Shown: one piece after another, positions 35,293 to 43,821 of the stretch
How positions within the stretch are numbered: the first letter of the stretch is position 1
Layout of the letters: every line of letters starts with the position of its first letter
Assembly (NCBI RefSeq): GCF_002218045.2
Contig: NZ_AP018688.1
Coordinates: 45,618-109,617 of the forward strand
Reading direction: 5' to 3'
From: Vibrio rumoiensis
GTDB taxonomy: Bacteria > Pseudomonadota > Gammaproteobacteria > Enterobacterales > Vibrionaceae
DNA: 64,000 nucleotides
Translations under genes and position numbers: made by a program
The notes under the pieces: generated by a model
Database searches by the model: none
Told to the model about the DNA's origin: nothing
The model's input: the letters and a program-made list of their open reading frames with translations, nothing else

Positions 35293-35868
35293 ATGACAGA
35301 TTCAACCTTTCATAAGCAATTATCTGATGTACTCACAAACGCTCTACTGCACCTATATCTGGAAGTAACGAAATCACAAAAGTTCTTCACAACACAAGCC
35401 CGAAACCAGATCATTATTAGGTATATCAAACCATTAGTTAAAGATCGCCGCTACGCTCTAGTAAAAAAAAGACTGAAAACCATCTCTTTAATGAAGCCTG
35501 CCGGTGAATCGATTGAAAAGAGACTTCTTCAGATCGTCGATAGCTATCAATCCGTTGTTAATCCTAATGATTCAGAAAAGCTATTTCGCGTTCTCACCCA
35601 TATGGAAAAAGGTGGTATCTATAGCATGCTGACCGAAAGTGATGACATGGATGATCAAGATATCCTTATGGTATCGGAAGCTAAAATTGCAGAATCATTC
35701 GACGCGGATGGCCTTATGCTTAAGCCGTTAACGCTTTTTATAAAAACGGAACATCCAGATGTTATAGAGCGTGAATTAAGTGTCCTGGGTTTCTTTTCAA
35801 TATCAGCATCAACGACCCCTGAGAAAACATCAATGTATGAGTTTACTTTGAGTCCACTCAATACTTAA
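35293..35868 (+). CDS. DUF2913-type hypothetical protein
   Basis: About 191 residues from ATG 35293 (frame opens at 35245). The start MTDSTFHKQLSDVLTNALLHLYLEV followed by FFTTQARNQIIIRYIKPLVKDRRY resembles the DUF2913 family, common in Vibrio plasmids and islands; this is from memory of the family. No catalytic motif is visible. Its end overlaps the end of the converging ygjP-like gene by four bases. Confidence 0.65.
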   Translation: MTDSTFHKQLSDVLTNALLHLYLEVTKSQKFFTTQARNQIIIRYIKPLVKDRRYALVKKRLKTISLMKPAGESIEKRLLQIVDSYQSVVNPNDSEKLFRVLTHMEKGGIYSMLTESDDMDDQDILMVSEAKIAESFDADGLMLKPLTLFIKTEHPDVIERELSVLGFFSISASTTPEKTSMYEFTLSPLNT

Positions 35869-36608
35869 AAACCCAACCTGTGCCCGTGCTCTTTCAGCCA
35901 CGCTTTATGTTCACGATAATCGGGCATCACGCGCTCGACTTCTTTCCAAAAGCTTGGGGAATGGTCGTGATGGATGAGGTGGCATAGCTCGTGGATCACC
36001 ACATAATCCACGATACGGTTTGGGGCCATCACAATAAGCCAGTTGAATTCTAAATCGCCATAAGGCGTGCAACTGCCCCAACGGCTTTTAAACTCCTTAA
36101 TGCGGATCACGCCGGTTTCGACACCCACGACACTACGGTAGCGTTCCACCTTCTCACGGATTTTCTTTTGCGCTTGGCGTAAGTACCAATTTTCTAATGA
36201 CTTACGCACATAATGACGTTGGGTTTCAGGTTCAGGCACTGTCACTGTCATGCGGCCATTCAACAGTTTTGCCCCTCTCAACTCCCCTTGTAGCACCTTT
36301 AAACGATAGTTACGCCCAAGATAAGGAAAGGCTTCACCGGATACATAATGCTTTTCACTGGCCGGTTGGCTGACTTGATAAATCGCGAGTTTTTCGATTA
36401 TCCATTGATGCTTGGCTTCCACCAGCGATTGAATCCGTTCACGGGCTAAAGATTTTGGCACGACAATGCTCACTACGCCGTCTTCAACTTTCATCGAAGC
36501 CGTTTTACGGCGTGACGTTCTTACGATATGAACTTGATAACCTTGCCCTTCAATCAAATCTGCTTGTTCGGCATAGGCTGCTTTGTCGTTAATTAAAGGC
36601 TTATTCAT
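35865..36608 (-). CDS. YgjP/M48-type zinc metallopeptidase (WLM-like)
   Basis: 247 residues with the zinc motif HELCH in VVIHELCHLIHHDHSPSFW near residue 205, and the preceding IRIKEFKSRWGSCTPYGDLEFNW, both signatures of the YgjP (DUF45) peptidase family. Such genes are often attached to type I restriction loci, as here: it starts 22 bp after hsdR stops, on the same strand. Role in the restriction system is unknown. Confidence 0.88.
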   Translation of the reverse strand: MNKPLINDKAAYAEQADLIEGQGYQVHIVRTSRRKTASMKVEDGVVSIVVPKSLARERIQSLVEAKHQWIIEKLAIYQVSQPASEKHYVSGEAFPYLGRNYRLKVLQGELRGAKLLNGRMTVTVPEPETQRHYVRKSLENWYLRQAQKKIREKVERYRSVVGVETGVIRIKEFKSRWGSCTPYGDLEFNWLIVMAPNRIVDYVVIHELCHLIHHDHSPSFWKEVERVMPDYREHKAWLKEHGHRLGF

Positions 36609-36630
36609 GTCAGCTTAATCAATCCTTAAA

Positions 36631-39600
36631 TTAACCAAATTTGGTTTTTGCCAGTTCCATAAAGCGCTCTTGCAAAATATTCACCAAGTCTTTGTCACCG
36701 AATGGCTGATCTAACACGATACGCTTAATTATCTTTTTCATGCGTTTGATTTCATCTTGTTTATTAAAGAAATCAACGATCTGAGTGGCTTCTTCTAAGG
36801 TTTTCACTAACTCTTGAGTCGTGTCTTTGATTGACTCGTGAATACTGGCATCCACCACATCACCATCACTGACATTCGTCACTTCCGTCATTAAGATGCC
36901 ATAGAAAGCAAACTCAACTTCACTTAGCCCTAAATCCTGCGCTGCTTGTTGATGGCCTTGTTCAATATCGCCAGTAAACTCAAGCAACAATTCTAATTGC
37001 TCACTCCAACGTCCAGCGGTTTTTTCGATAATGTCACGCAATCGCAAGCTTAACGAACGGTAATATTCCGGGTCTTCGTCCAGGTTGATATTAATGTGAT
37101 GCTTAATCGCACTTTCAATTTCAGAAGCTTTCGATTCATCGGATTTAGTGGCTTGAATACTGTCTTTAAAATCCACCGCCAATAAATCAATCGGCGGAAT
37201 TTTTGGATCAACGCCAGTACTTAAAATATGCTCATCCACCAGTGCCCGAACCTTAGCGCCAATCTCATTCATATCTAACCCTTCATCGCGGTATTTATTT
37301 TTTGCGGCATGATGCACCTTACCTAAAAAGCGTGCATCCGCCATAAACGGCACCGCGGCGGTATCCGGTAAAATCACATTGAGTTGTTTGGCAAATTGCT
37401 TAAACGCCATATCAAACTGAGCGCGTTTGGCTTCATCTTTTAGTAACACCACATAATCATCCACATCGTCGCTGGTCATGCCTTTAAAGAAAGACATAAC
37501 GCGAGTGTGTTTGGCTTTTAGCTTAGGTATTTCATCTTTCAGGCTTTGGTAAGTGCCTTCCACATCTTCACTGCTAAACAATTCCAAAGCTTGCGTTAGC
37601 TGAGTAGCGAGACCGTAATAATCCACCACATAACCGCATTCTTTGCCCTTATAGCTACGATTCACTCGAGCAATCGCCTGCATCAAGGTATGATCTTGTA
37701 ATAAACGGTCGATATACATCACTTGCGCAATCGGAGCATCAAAGCCAGTTAAAAGCATGTCTTTCACAATCAAAAATGACGTGTTATCAAACTTCTTATC
37801 CGCTTCTTTAGTGTCTTTCGCATCAGTTCCAAAAGGCTTTTTGAAATTGGCAATCACCTGCTTTTGATGCGCTTTATCTGTGTATTTAGCAAGATAAGCT
37901 TCTTCATTATGCTTGCCTGAAATAATCACTTCCGATAAAGGCCCGTCCAATTCATCCAAAGTTTGCTTATACAAGGCAGCAGCATGTCGACTACCCACCA
38001 CAATCATGGCTTTGAATCCATCTGGGCGAATATGTTCTTTATAATGCTTAATAATGTCTAGGCACACCCAACGAATGCGAGCTGGCGCTTCACGTACCGC
38101 TTTTTCCACGCCGTATTTTTGTTTGATTTCTTGCTGTTCTTCTTTGCTGTAATCGCCAAAATATTCTTCAAACAAGGCATCGAGGGAATCCCCTGCCACT
38201 TCAGATTTCACTTCACGGCCTTCATACAACAGCTTAACCGTCGCACCATCTTCCACCGCTTGGTTAATCTTGTATTCATCGATATAGCCACCAAACGCTT
38301 GCCCCATTTTTTGTGTTTTAAGCAAAGGCGTCCCCGTAAACCCAATCTTAGGTGCATTCGGCAACGCGGCATTAATGGTTAACGCCAGACCGCCAAATTG
38401 AGTCCTGTGCGCTTCATCGGCAAGTACAATGATTTTATCGCTTGGGTTTAAATCGACGAATTCACTATTGGCTTGCTCTTTCTCAAGATCGGAGAACTTT
38501 TGCACCATGGCCGTCACCAAATCTGAGCTGTCTTTTTTCAGCAATTCTTTGAGCTGAGCCACCGAGCCTGCGTTATAAACGGTTTCGCCCTGTGCATCAC
38601 GGAAGGTATTAGAAAGCTGTTCATCGAGCTGAGTTCGGTCGGTAATAAACACCAGCTTGTATTGTTTTAAAATCGGATCACGGCGCATCTTCACCGCCAG
38701 CATCACCATAGTCAGGGATTTACCACTGCCCTGGGTATGCCAAACTACTCCGCTTCTGTCTTTACGAGAGAGGGCTTTGCGGTCTTTACCTCCCTTCAAT
38801 CGCTCAATAACTTTATTCACCGCACGATATTGCTGATAACGGGCGACTTTCTTAATCATCTTGCCATCGTCGGTCTCAAACAAAACGAAGTTCTGCACAA
38901 TATCTAAGAAGCTGGCTTTATTGAACATACCGGCAAGCAAACGCTGTTGAGCCGTCACATCATGATCGCTAGGTTCAGTAATGTTCTGTGCGTTGACTTC
39001 GTATAAGGCTGGCGCTTCTGCCGCTTGCAATAATTCGGTTTGAGGCGTTGTATCCTCTAATAACGCGTGTTCCGGAAGTTCGATTTCTAGCTTGGCTTGG
39101 AGATTATCCAGTTTATTGCTGAGCGTTTGTTGAGTGATATGCTCTGCGGTATAAGGATAAGCATCTTTCCAATCACCATAATGCTGGCTACTTGAGCTGA
39201 TGGTACCCACTTTGGCTTTATCGCGACAAGTCGAGATCATCAATTGGTTATACCAAAACAGTTTTTCCGCCCCTTCATCGACTTCTGGCTGACGAAGATT
39301 GGCATAACGTCTTAGTTGATTAATCCCTTCGCTCATCGGGCTGGCAATGTATGGCGATTTACACTCAATCACCGCCAAAGGAATACCATTCACAAAACAC
39401 ACAATATCGGGAATGATGTTTTGATTCAGCCCTTCGACTTTAAACTGGTTACAGCATAGAAATTCGTTATTGTCAGGATTATCGAAATCGATCAGTTTGA
39501 CCGTCTGCCCTTTGCGACCTTTACCTAGATCTTGCTCAACAGACAGATATTGCACCATGGTTTGATAAAAGGCGTGGTTATATTCCATCAAGCCTGCATG

Positions 39601-39843
39601 ATGTGGGTGAGTCACTTCACGGCTCACTTTGCGCAAGTTCTCGTCGCTAATCCAAGGGTTTAAGCGCTTAATGGCCGACTCCAAACGCTTCACCAACACC
39701 ACATCACGGTAGTAGGCACGTTCGGCCTTACCATCGGTATCCAGGTGATCTGGCGCGAGATCTTGACCTCTCACATATTGCCAGCCTTGTGATACCAACT
39801 GTGCAATGGCGGGAGCTTCTACCTTATCGAATTCGTTGTTCAT
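36631..39843 (-). CDS. hsdR: Type I restriction enzyme, R subunit
   Basis: 1070 residues, full length. N-terminal nuclease with a PD-(D/E)XK core (NIIPDIVCFVNG, AVIECKSP), then the SF2 translocase: Walker A TQGSGKSLTM, DEAH box VLADEAHRTQFG, GFTGTPLLK, and the later motif QAIARVNRSYKGKECG. A C-terminal helical region binds the methylase core. Together with HsdM and HsdS it cuts DNA unmodified at the HsdS target. Separated from the rest of the operon by 145 bp and two unknown genes. Confidence 0.96.
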   Translation of the reverse strand: MNNEFDKVEAPAIAQLVSQGWQYVRGQDLAPDHLDTDGKAERAYYRDVVLVKRLESAIKRLNPWISDENLRKVSREVTHPHHAGLMEYNHAFYQTMVQYLSVEQDLGKGRKGQTVKLIDFDNPDNNEFLCCNQFKVEGLNQNIIPDIVCFVNGIPLAVIECKSPYIASPMSEGINQLRRYANLRQPEVDEGAEKLFWYNQLMISTCRDKAKVGTISSSSQHYGDWKDAYPYTAEHITQQTLSNKLDNLQAKLEIELPEHALLEDTTPQTELLQAAEAPALYEVNAQNITEPSDHDVTAQQRLLAGMFNKASFLDIVQNFVLFETDDGKMIKKVARYQQYRAVNKVIERLKGGKDRKALSRKDRSGVVWHTQGSGKSLTMVMLAVKMRRDPILKQYKLVFITDRTQLDEQLSNTFRDAQGETVYNAGSVAQLKELLKKDSSDLVTAMVQKFSDLEKEQANSEFVDLNPSDKIIVLADEAHRTQFGGLALTINAALPNAPKIGFTGTPLLKTQKMGQAFGGYIDEYKINQAVEDGATVKLLYEGREVKSEVAGDSLDALFEEYFGDYSKEEQQEIKQKYGVEKAVREAPARIRWVCLDIIKHYKEHIRPDGFKAMIVVGSRHAAALYKQTLDELDGPLSEVIISGKHNEEAYLAKYTDKAHQKQVIANFKKPFGTDAKDTKEADKKFDNTSFLIVKDMLLTGFDAPIAQVMYIDRLLQDHTLMQAIARVNRSYKGKECGYVVDYYGLATQLTQALELFSSEDVEGTYQSLKDEIPKLKAKHTRVMSFFKGMTSDDVDDYVVLLKDEAKRAQFDMAFKQFAKQLNVILPDTAAVPFMADARFLGKVHHAAKNKYRDEGLDMNEIGAKVRALVDEHILSTGVDPKIPPIDLLAVDFKDSIQATKSDESKASEIESAIKHHININLDEDPEYYRSLSLRLRDIIEKTAGRWSEQLELLLEFTGDIEQGHQQAAQDLGLSEVEFAFYGILMTEVTNVSDGDVVDASIHESIKDTTQELVKTLEEATQIVDFFNKQDEIKRMKKIIKRIVLDQPFGDKDLVNILQERFMELAKTKFG

Positions 39844-39988
39844 CCTAAACGGCCTTATCTATACGTCATATTATTGCTGGCTTGATTACTGGTTAATCGA
39901 CACTTTGGTTTAAAATTTAAGAGGTTTTCATACCCTAGGTGTTAAAAAGCATGAAAAAATAAACCAACTCTATATTCAATACCAATCC

Positions 39989-40648
39989 CTAACTATTCTC
40001 TTGTTGATTTTCTTCAACTAAAGATTTGGCTTTATCTACCGCAGCTCCAATAAAGGTTTGAGTACGTTCAATCAGACACTCCACCGCGTTGTCATTAAAT
40101 AGATCTGTCAGAGGAATAGTAAAACCATTCGATACTACTGCTTTCTTAGAGTCTAATTGTGGATTTGGAGATTCACTTATATTGGCTTTTGCACAACCAT
40201 CCCAGACACCATTAGCCCAATTCCCAGTCATAGCTTGATAAGGTGCATACACGTTGATAGTAAGAGTACTTTCAGCATTTTCGACACTGGTCATTAAACT
40301 CAAAGCATCGGGCTCTCCATGACTATTTGTTTTCGTTACACCCGTATCTGAGTTCACTAAAAAATCTACCAGATATTCACCAACGATTACCTTGTTAGAA
40401 TGCTCAAAGTGACCGAAAACGTAATAAGTAGATAAAGCCGGTAGCAAATCCCAATGCCAACGGTCAAATTGATTTGTTGAACGATGACCTGGTCTCGCAA
40501 AGTCCTTTGGTTGCCATAGACAATAATCCAACTCCAACCCTTTAGCTATTTGCTCAATGGTTGGCAACAAACGTTGATAATAAGCGGCTAACAGTCGATG
40601 AGCAGTGCGTATCTGTAAAAACAATTGGTCAGTGTCATGAGTTTGCAT
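39989..40648 (-). CDS. Hypothetical protein, second gene of a two-gene insert in the hsd locus
   Basis: 219 residues, soluble, no domain recognised. Notable stretches are CLWQPKDFARPGHRSTNQFDRWHWDLLPAL (in two parts), EYLVDFLVNSDTGVTKTNSHGEPDAL and GFTIPLTDLFND. It overlaps the upstream nuclease-like gene by 14 bases, so the two are made together. No signal peptide or membrane helix. Placement between hsdR and fic suggests a defence-related role, by inference only. Confidence 0.7.
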   Translation of the reverse strand: MQTHDTDQLFLQIRTAHRLLAAYYQRLLPTIEQIAKGLELDYCLWQPKDFARPGHRSTNQFDRWHWDLLPALSTYYVFGHFEHSNKVIVGEYLVDFLVNSDTGVTKTNSHGEPDALSLMTSVENAESTLTINVYAPYQAMTGNWANGVWDGCAKANISESPNPQLDSKKAVVSNGFTIPLTDLFNDNAVECLIERTQTFIGAAVDKAKSLVEENQQENS

Positions 40649-41501
40649 GATGAGGCCTTAATAAATTAGAAAATACTTCGAGATCCAGCCTAGGAAAATT
40701 ATGCTGATTCAATTGCGTGATACCACTATCCGCTAAAAGCTTTGGTGATTTACCAGTAGAGGCTGGCATACCTTTATTTAATTGTGAATGGGTAAGTGAT
40801 AACGTAGGAAGACGAGTATCAAAGAATTGGCTCCACTGAAACGGCGATATCTTCAGGCCGTATAAACTTAACCCTTCTAAAATATCGTCGATGATGCGCT
40901 TATCTTGTTTGGAGACTGAAAAATTCGCGCCTTTATCACTCACTAATTCAATCAACTGATCGGTCACGACTTGCCATTTCAAAGCGCCAAGGCCTTTCAG
41001 TGGTTCATTCTGTTCGAGTAGTGATTGGGCCCAGCGTATAGCATCAACTTGCTCAATACGTCCGATGGCCAAAAAATACAGTGGTTTATCACATTCATCT
41101 TCTGAGTTTTGCAAGAAGGATTCGATTTCCTTTTGCCATTGCCATTTGTATTGATCACCACCCTCGGGAGGTTTCACTTCCACTAGAATATTGGCATATT
41201 CAAAATGCAGAATTAAATCAGGTTCAACTTGGTTGCTACCGTTATTGTGTTCATGGCTAAATCTAGGCCAATAGCTGATATCTATCAGTTCACCAATGTT
41301 GCTGGGGGCATGTCCACTACAATGAACGAACCACTGCGCAATTAAATAGGCTTGAATCTCATCAGACAGATAAGCAAAGCGTTCAAATACTGTGGATGTC
41401 AATAAGTCTTCACGGGCTTTGAATACGCTCGACCAACTCACGGATTCACCTTGTTGGTTGTCTATTCGTCCTGCTTTGCCGTTTAGAATAGCTTTTAACA
41501 T
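40635..41501 (-). CDS. Putative PD-(D/E)XK-type nuclease, first gene of a two-gene insert in the hsd locus
   Basis: 288 residues. The stretch NQVEPDLILHFEYANILVEV followed by KPPEGGDQ (about residues 90-118) gives the D...ExK spacing of PD-(D/E)XK nucleases, with a Gln/Lys-rich helix (QYKWQWQKEIESFL) following as in many of them. N-terminus SVSWSSVFKAREDLLTSTVF. No other domain recognised. It starts 12 bp after fic and overlaps the next gene. The nuclease call rests on the motif alone. Confidence 0.65.
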   Translation of the reverse strand: MLKAILNGKAGRIDNQQGESVSWSSVFKAREDLLTSTVFERFAYLSDEIQAYLIAQWFVHCSGHAPSNIGELIDISYWPRFSHEHNNGSNQVEPDLILHFEYANILVEVKPPEGGDQYKWQWQKEIESFLQNSEDECDKPLYFLAIGRIEQVDAIRWAQSLLEQNEPLKGLGALKWQVVTDQLIELVSDKGANFSVSKQDKRIIDDILEGLSLYGLKISPFQWSQFFDTRLPTLSLTHSQLNKGMPASTGKSPKLLADSGITQLNQHNFPRLDLEVFSNLLRPHHANS

Positions 41502-41513
41502 GACTAACCTTCC

Positions 41514-42569
41514 CTATCCAACCTGTATTGATTTGCCTAACGCCGTCAGTCGGTATTGTTGTAAGCGACTGGTGGGTTTATCTGGAATCGTCATTTCAAT
41601 CAATCCATTGCTTAATGCAGGCTGTAAATAACGTTGATTAAAGGATTTTTTGTCTTTTAAGCCAAGCAACCGCTGTAAATCCGTTCGGTTAAAGCTGGTT
41701 TGTGCTTGCTCGGTTTCGCCGGCCACTTTCATCACCTTGATTAGCGTTTTGACTTGGGGGGTGACTTGGGGGGCGACTTGGGGGCTAACACCTGTTTCGA
41801 CACTCTCAGAAGTATGATGCAACTGCTGTAGAGCCTGCTCTATCATCGACAACATAAAAGCGATAAAAGGTGCGCTGTCGGCGGCCTTGGTGCTATCGGC
41901 AATGGCTTGATAATACTCGGTTTGATGGGCAGCGATTAAGCTCTCGACCGGCAAGTAGGTAAACACTTCATGGTATTGCTTTAAGATCAGTGTTTGCCAC
42001 AAGCGCCCCATGCGGCCATTACCATCGGCGAACGGATGAATGAACTCAAACTCATAGTGAAATACGCAGCTTTTGATCAGCGGATGATCATCACTGTTAG
42101 CGAGCCAGGTAAACAATTCTCCCATTAATTTGGGTACGCGATCGGCTGGTGGTGCCATGTGAATGACTTGCTGATTTTTGATTACGCCCACGCCAGTATT
42201 ACGGTATTGTCCTGCGCTATCGATTAAACCCAACATTAAGGTTTTATGCGCTTGCAATAAGCTTGATTCTTTTTGGTATGCAAAGCTGTCGAGTTGCTCG
42301 TATACGGTGAGGGCGTTGCTGGCTTCTTGTACCTCACGCGCCGGGGCAATCACTCGCTTACCTTCTAGTATGGCAGTGATTTGGTCTTCGGTGAGTTGAT
42401 TGCCTTCAATCGCCAGCGAGCCTTGGATGGTACGCACTCGGTTGACCTTTCGTAGCAATAACGATTGCGCCCTATTTTGCGTGGCGGTCAATCGCCCAAG
42501 TTGTTCGCTGATGTTGGCCACCCGCGACAGGATTTGGTTATTAAGCGTGAAAGGCGGTGCGTAGTGCAT
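41514..42569 (-). CDS. Fic-family AMP-transferase-like protein
   Basis: 351 residues. Canonical Fic motif HPFADGNGRMGR (about residue 175) with catalytic His, so AMPylation of a target is expected. An N-terminal inhibitory helix SLAIEGN (class II type, S/T-x-x-x-E-G/N) near residue 52 would keep it inactive until relieved. The C-terminus is a winged-helix-like region after an odd SPQVAPQVTPQV repeat. One base separates it from hsdS. Fic genes in hsd operons are common; their role there is not settled. Confidence 0.93.
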   Translation of the reverse strand: MHYAPPFTLNNQILSRVANISEQLGRLTATQNRAQSLLLRKVNRVRTIQGSLAIEGNQLTEDQITAILEGKRVIAPAREVQEASNALTVYEQLDSFAYQKESSLLQAHKTLMLGLIDSAGQYRNTGVGVIKNQQVIHMAPPADRVPKLMGELFTWLANSDDHPLIKSCVFHYEFEFIHPFADGNGRMGRLWQTLILKQYHEVFTYLPVESLIAAHQTEYYQAIADSTKAADSAPFIAFMLSMIEQALQQLHHTSESVETGVSPQVAPQVTPQVKTLIKVMKVAGETEQAQTSFNRTDLQRLLGLKDKKSFNQRYLQPALSNGLIEMTIPDKPTSRLQQYRLTALGKSIQVG

Positions 42570-42570
42570 G

Positions 42571-43821
42571 TTAATCCACCTTAACTCGGACTTTGCCGGT
42601 GAGGAGATCTTGCATTAGGGCTTTTTTGGTAAGATTTAACGACTCTAATTTACCTTGTTTTGTAGATAACAACTTTTGGACACAACTTATAGTGTTAGCA
42701 ATTTTTATTTGTTCTATCTTTGGAGGAACCACACACGGTATTTTCTTTATATCCTCAATATTAATACGACTAACCGTTGTTCCTATCGACATTTCAAATA
42801 TACTTTTCTTAGCTGCTTCTGAAGTCAAAAACATTGAAAAAAAATCAGATTCAACAACATCATTATCAGGACGTAGTAATACCATCCTTTGTCCCATACA
42901 CACTTTTAGGTTATCTGGTACTAAACAAGATTCACCTGCTGGGGCTTCACGAGTAAACAACACATCACCCTTTGTTGGAATAGTCCTTTTCGTCCACTCA
43001 TTAAATCCGTCAGAGTGAGTAAACTTCATATCATCAAATACTAACTCCCCATCTCTGACGTTGCTTGTCCGCACTACCATAAATTCCGATTGTTCAACAT
43101 ATGGTGCCGTTTTATGTTCGCAGTCAACAACACACTTAACTACGGTGTCTAAGCTCTTAACCTCCCACCCTTTCGGAATCCTACCCACAGGGGAATCCTT
43201 AAACTCGGTATGAGGCTTGCCATCTACGCCGACACCGCAAGTCAACAGTTCTTGCATCATGGCGGTTTTGAGATCTTTAAGCTTATCGATTTGCGCCTGT
43301 GTTTTTTCAATCACTTCATCGACGGAGGTGAGGATCGCCGCGATTTTCTTTTGTTCGGGGAGTGGTGGAAGTAAACAATTTAAGTCTGAAACAATAGCCG
43401 TATTTAGATTCCCTTGTGTCCCTGATTGTCGTTGACTAGAAAAGTATTCTTCTTTATTTGTTAAAAAGTAATACCAAAACTCTCGATCAATAGACTGGCT
43501 TAATTTATCAAACCAAACAAATCCATCGTGAATACAAGCATCAACACTTACAATAATTGGCCTACCAATAGTTGCACATATTGATAAAACAACTTCGCCT
43601 TTATTTATTTTAACGCTTTTACTTACACCTTCCGCAGATAAATATTGAGTTGTTTTTTTTAAGTATTTATTAGATGAAGTCACATCAGAAATGCGAACCC
43701 AACCAACATTTCCTCCCCACCATCTAGCGTCTTTAATAGGGCGAGGTGACGCTCCTCTTTTTACTGATGATAACTCACCAACTGTTTTGATAGCCCATCC
43801 CTCAGGCACTACATTACTCAT
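42571..43821 (-). CDS. hsdS: Type I restriction enzyme, specificity subunit
   Basis: 416 residues with two target-recognition halves, each starting with a GWAIKTVGELSS / GWEVKSLDTVVK type segment and ending in a conserved spacer (LPPLPEQKKIAAILTSVDEVIEKTQ, given in parts elsewhere; VPPKIEQIKIANTIS). The two halves each read one part of a bipartite target. It overlaps hsdM by 8 bases. Target sequence cannot be predicted from the protein alone. Confidence 0.95.
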   Translation of the reverse strand: MSNVVPEGWAIKTVGELSSVKRGASPRPIKDARWWGGNVGWVRISDVTSSNKYLKKTTQYLSAEGVSKSVKINKGEVVLSICATIGRPIIVSVDACIHDGFVWFDKLSQSIDREFWYYFLTNKEEYFSSQRQSGTQGNLNTAIVSDLNCLLPPLPEQKKIAAILTSVDEVIEKTQAQIDKLKDLKTAMMQELLTCGVGVDGKPHTEFKDSPVGRIPKGWEVKSLDTVVKCVVDCEHKTAPYVEQSEFMVVRTSNVRDGELVFDDMKFTHSDGFNEWTKRTIPTKGDVLFTREAPAGESCLVPDNLKVCMGQRMVLLRPDNDVVESDFFSMFLTSEAAKKSIFEMSIGTTVSRINIEDIKKIPCVVPPKIEQIKIANTISCVQKLLSTKQGKLESLNLTKKALMQDLLTGKVRVKVD

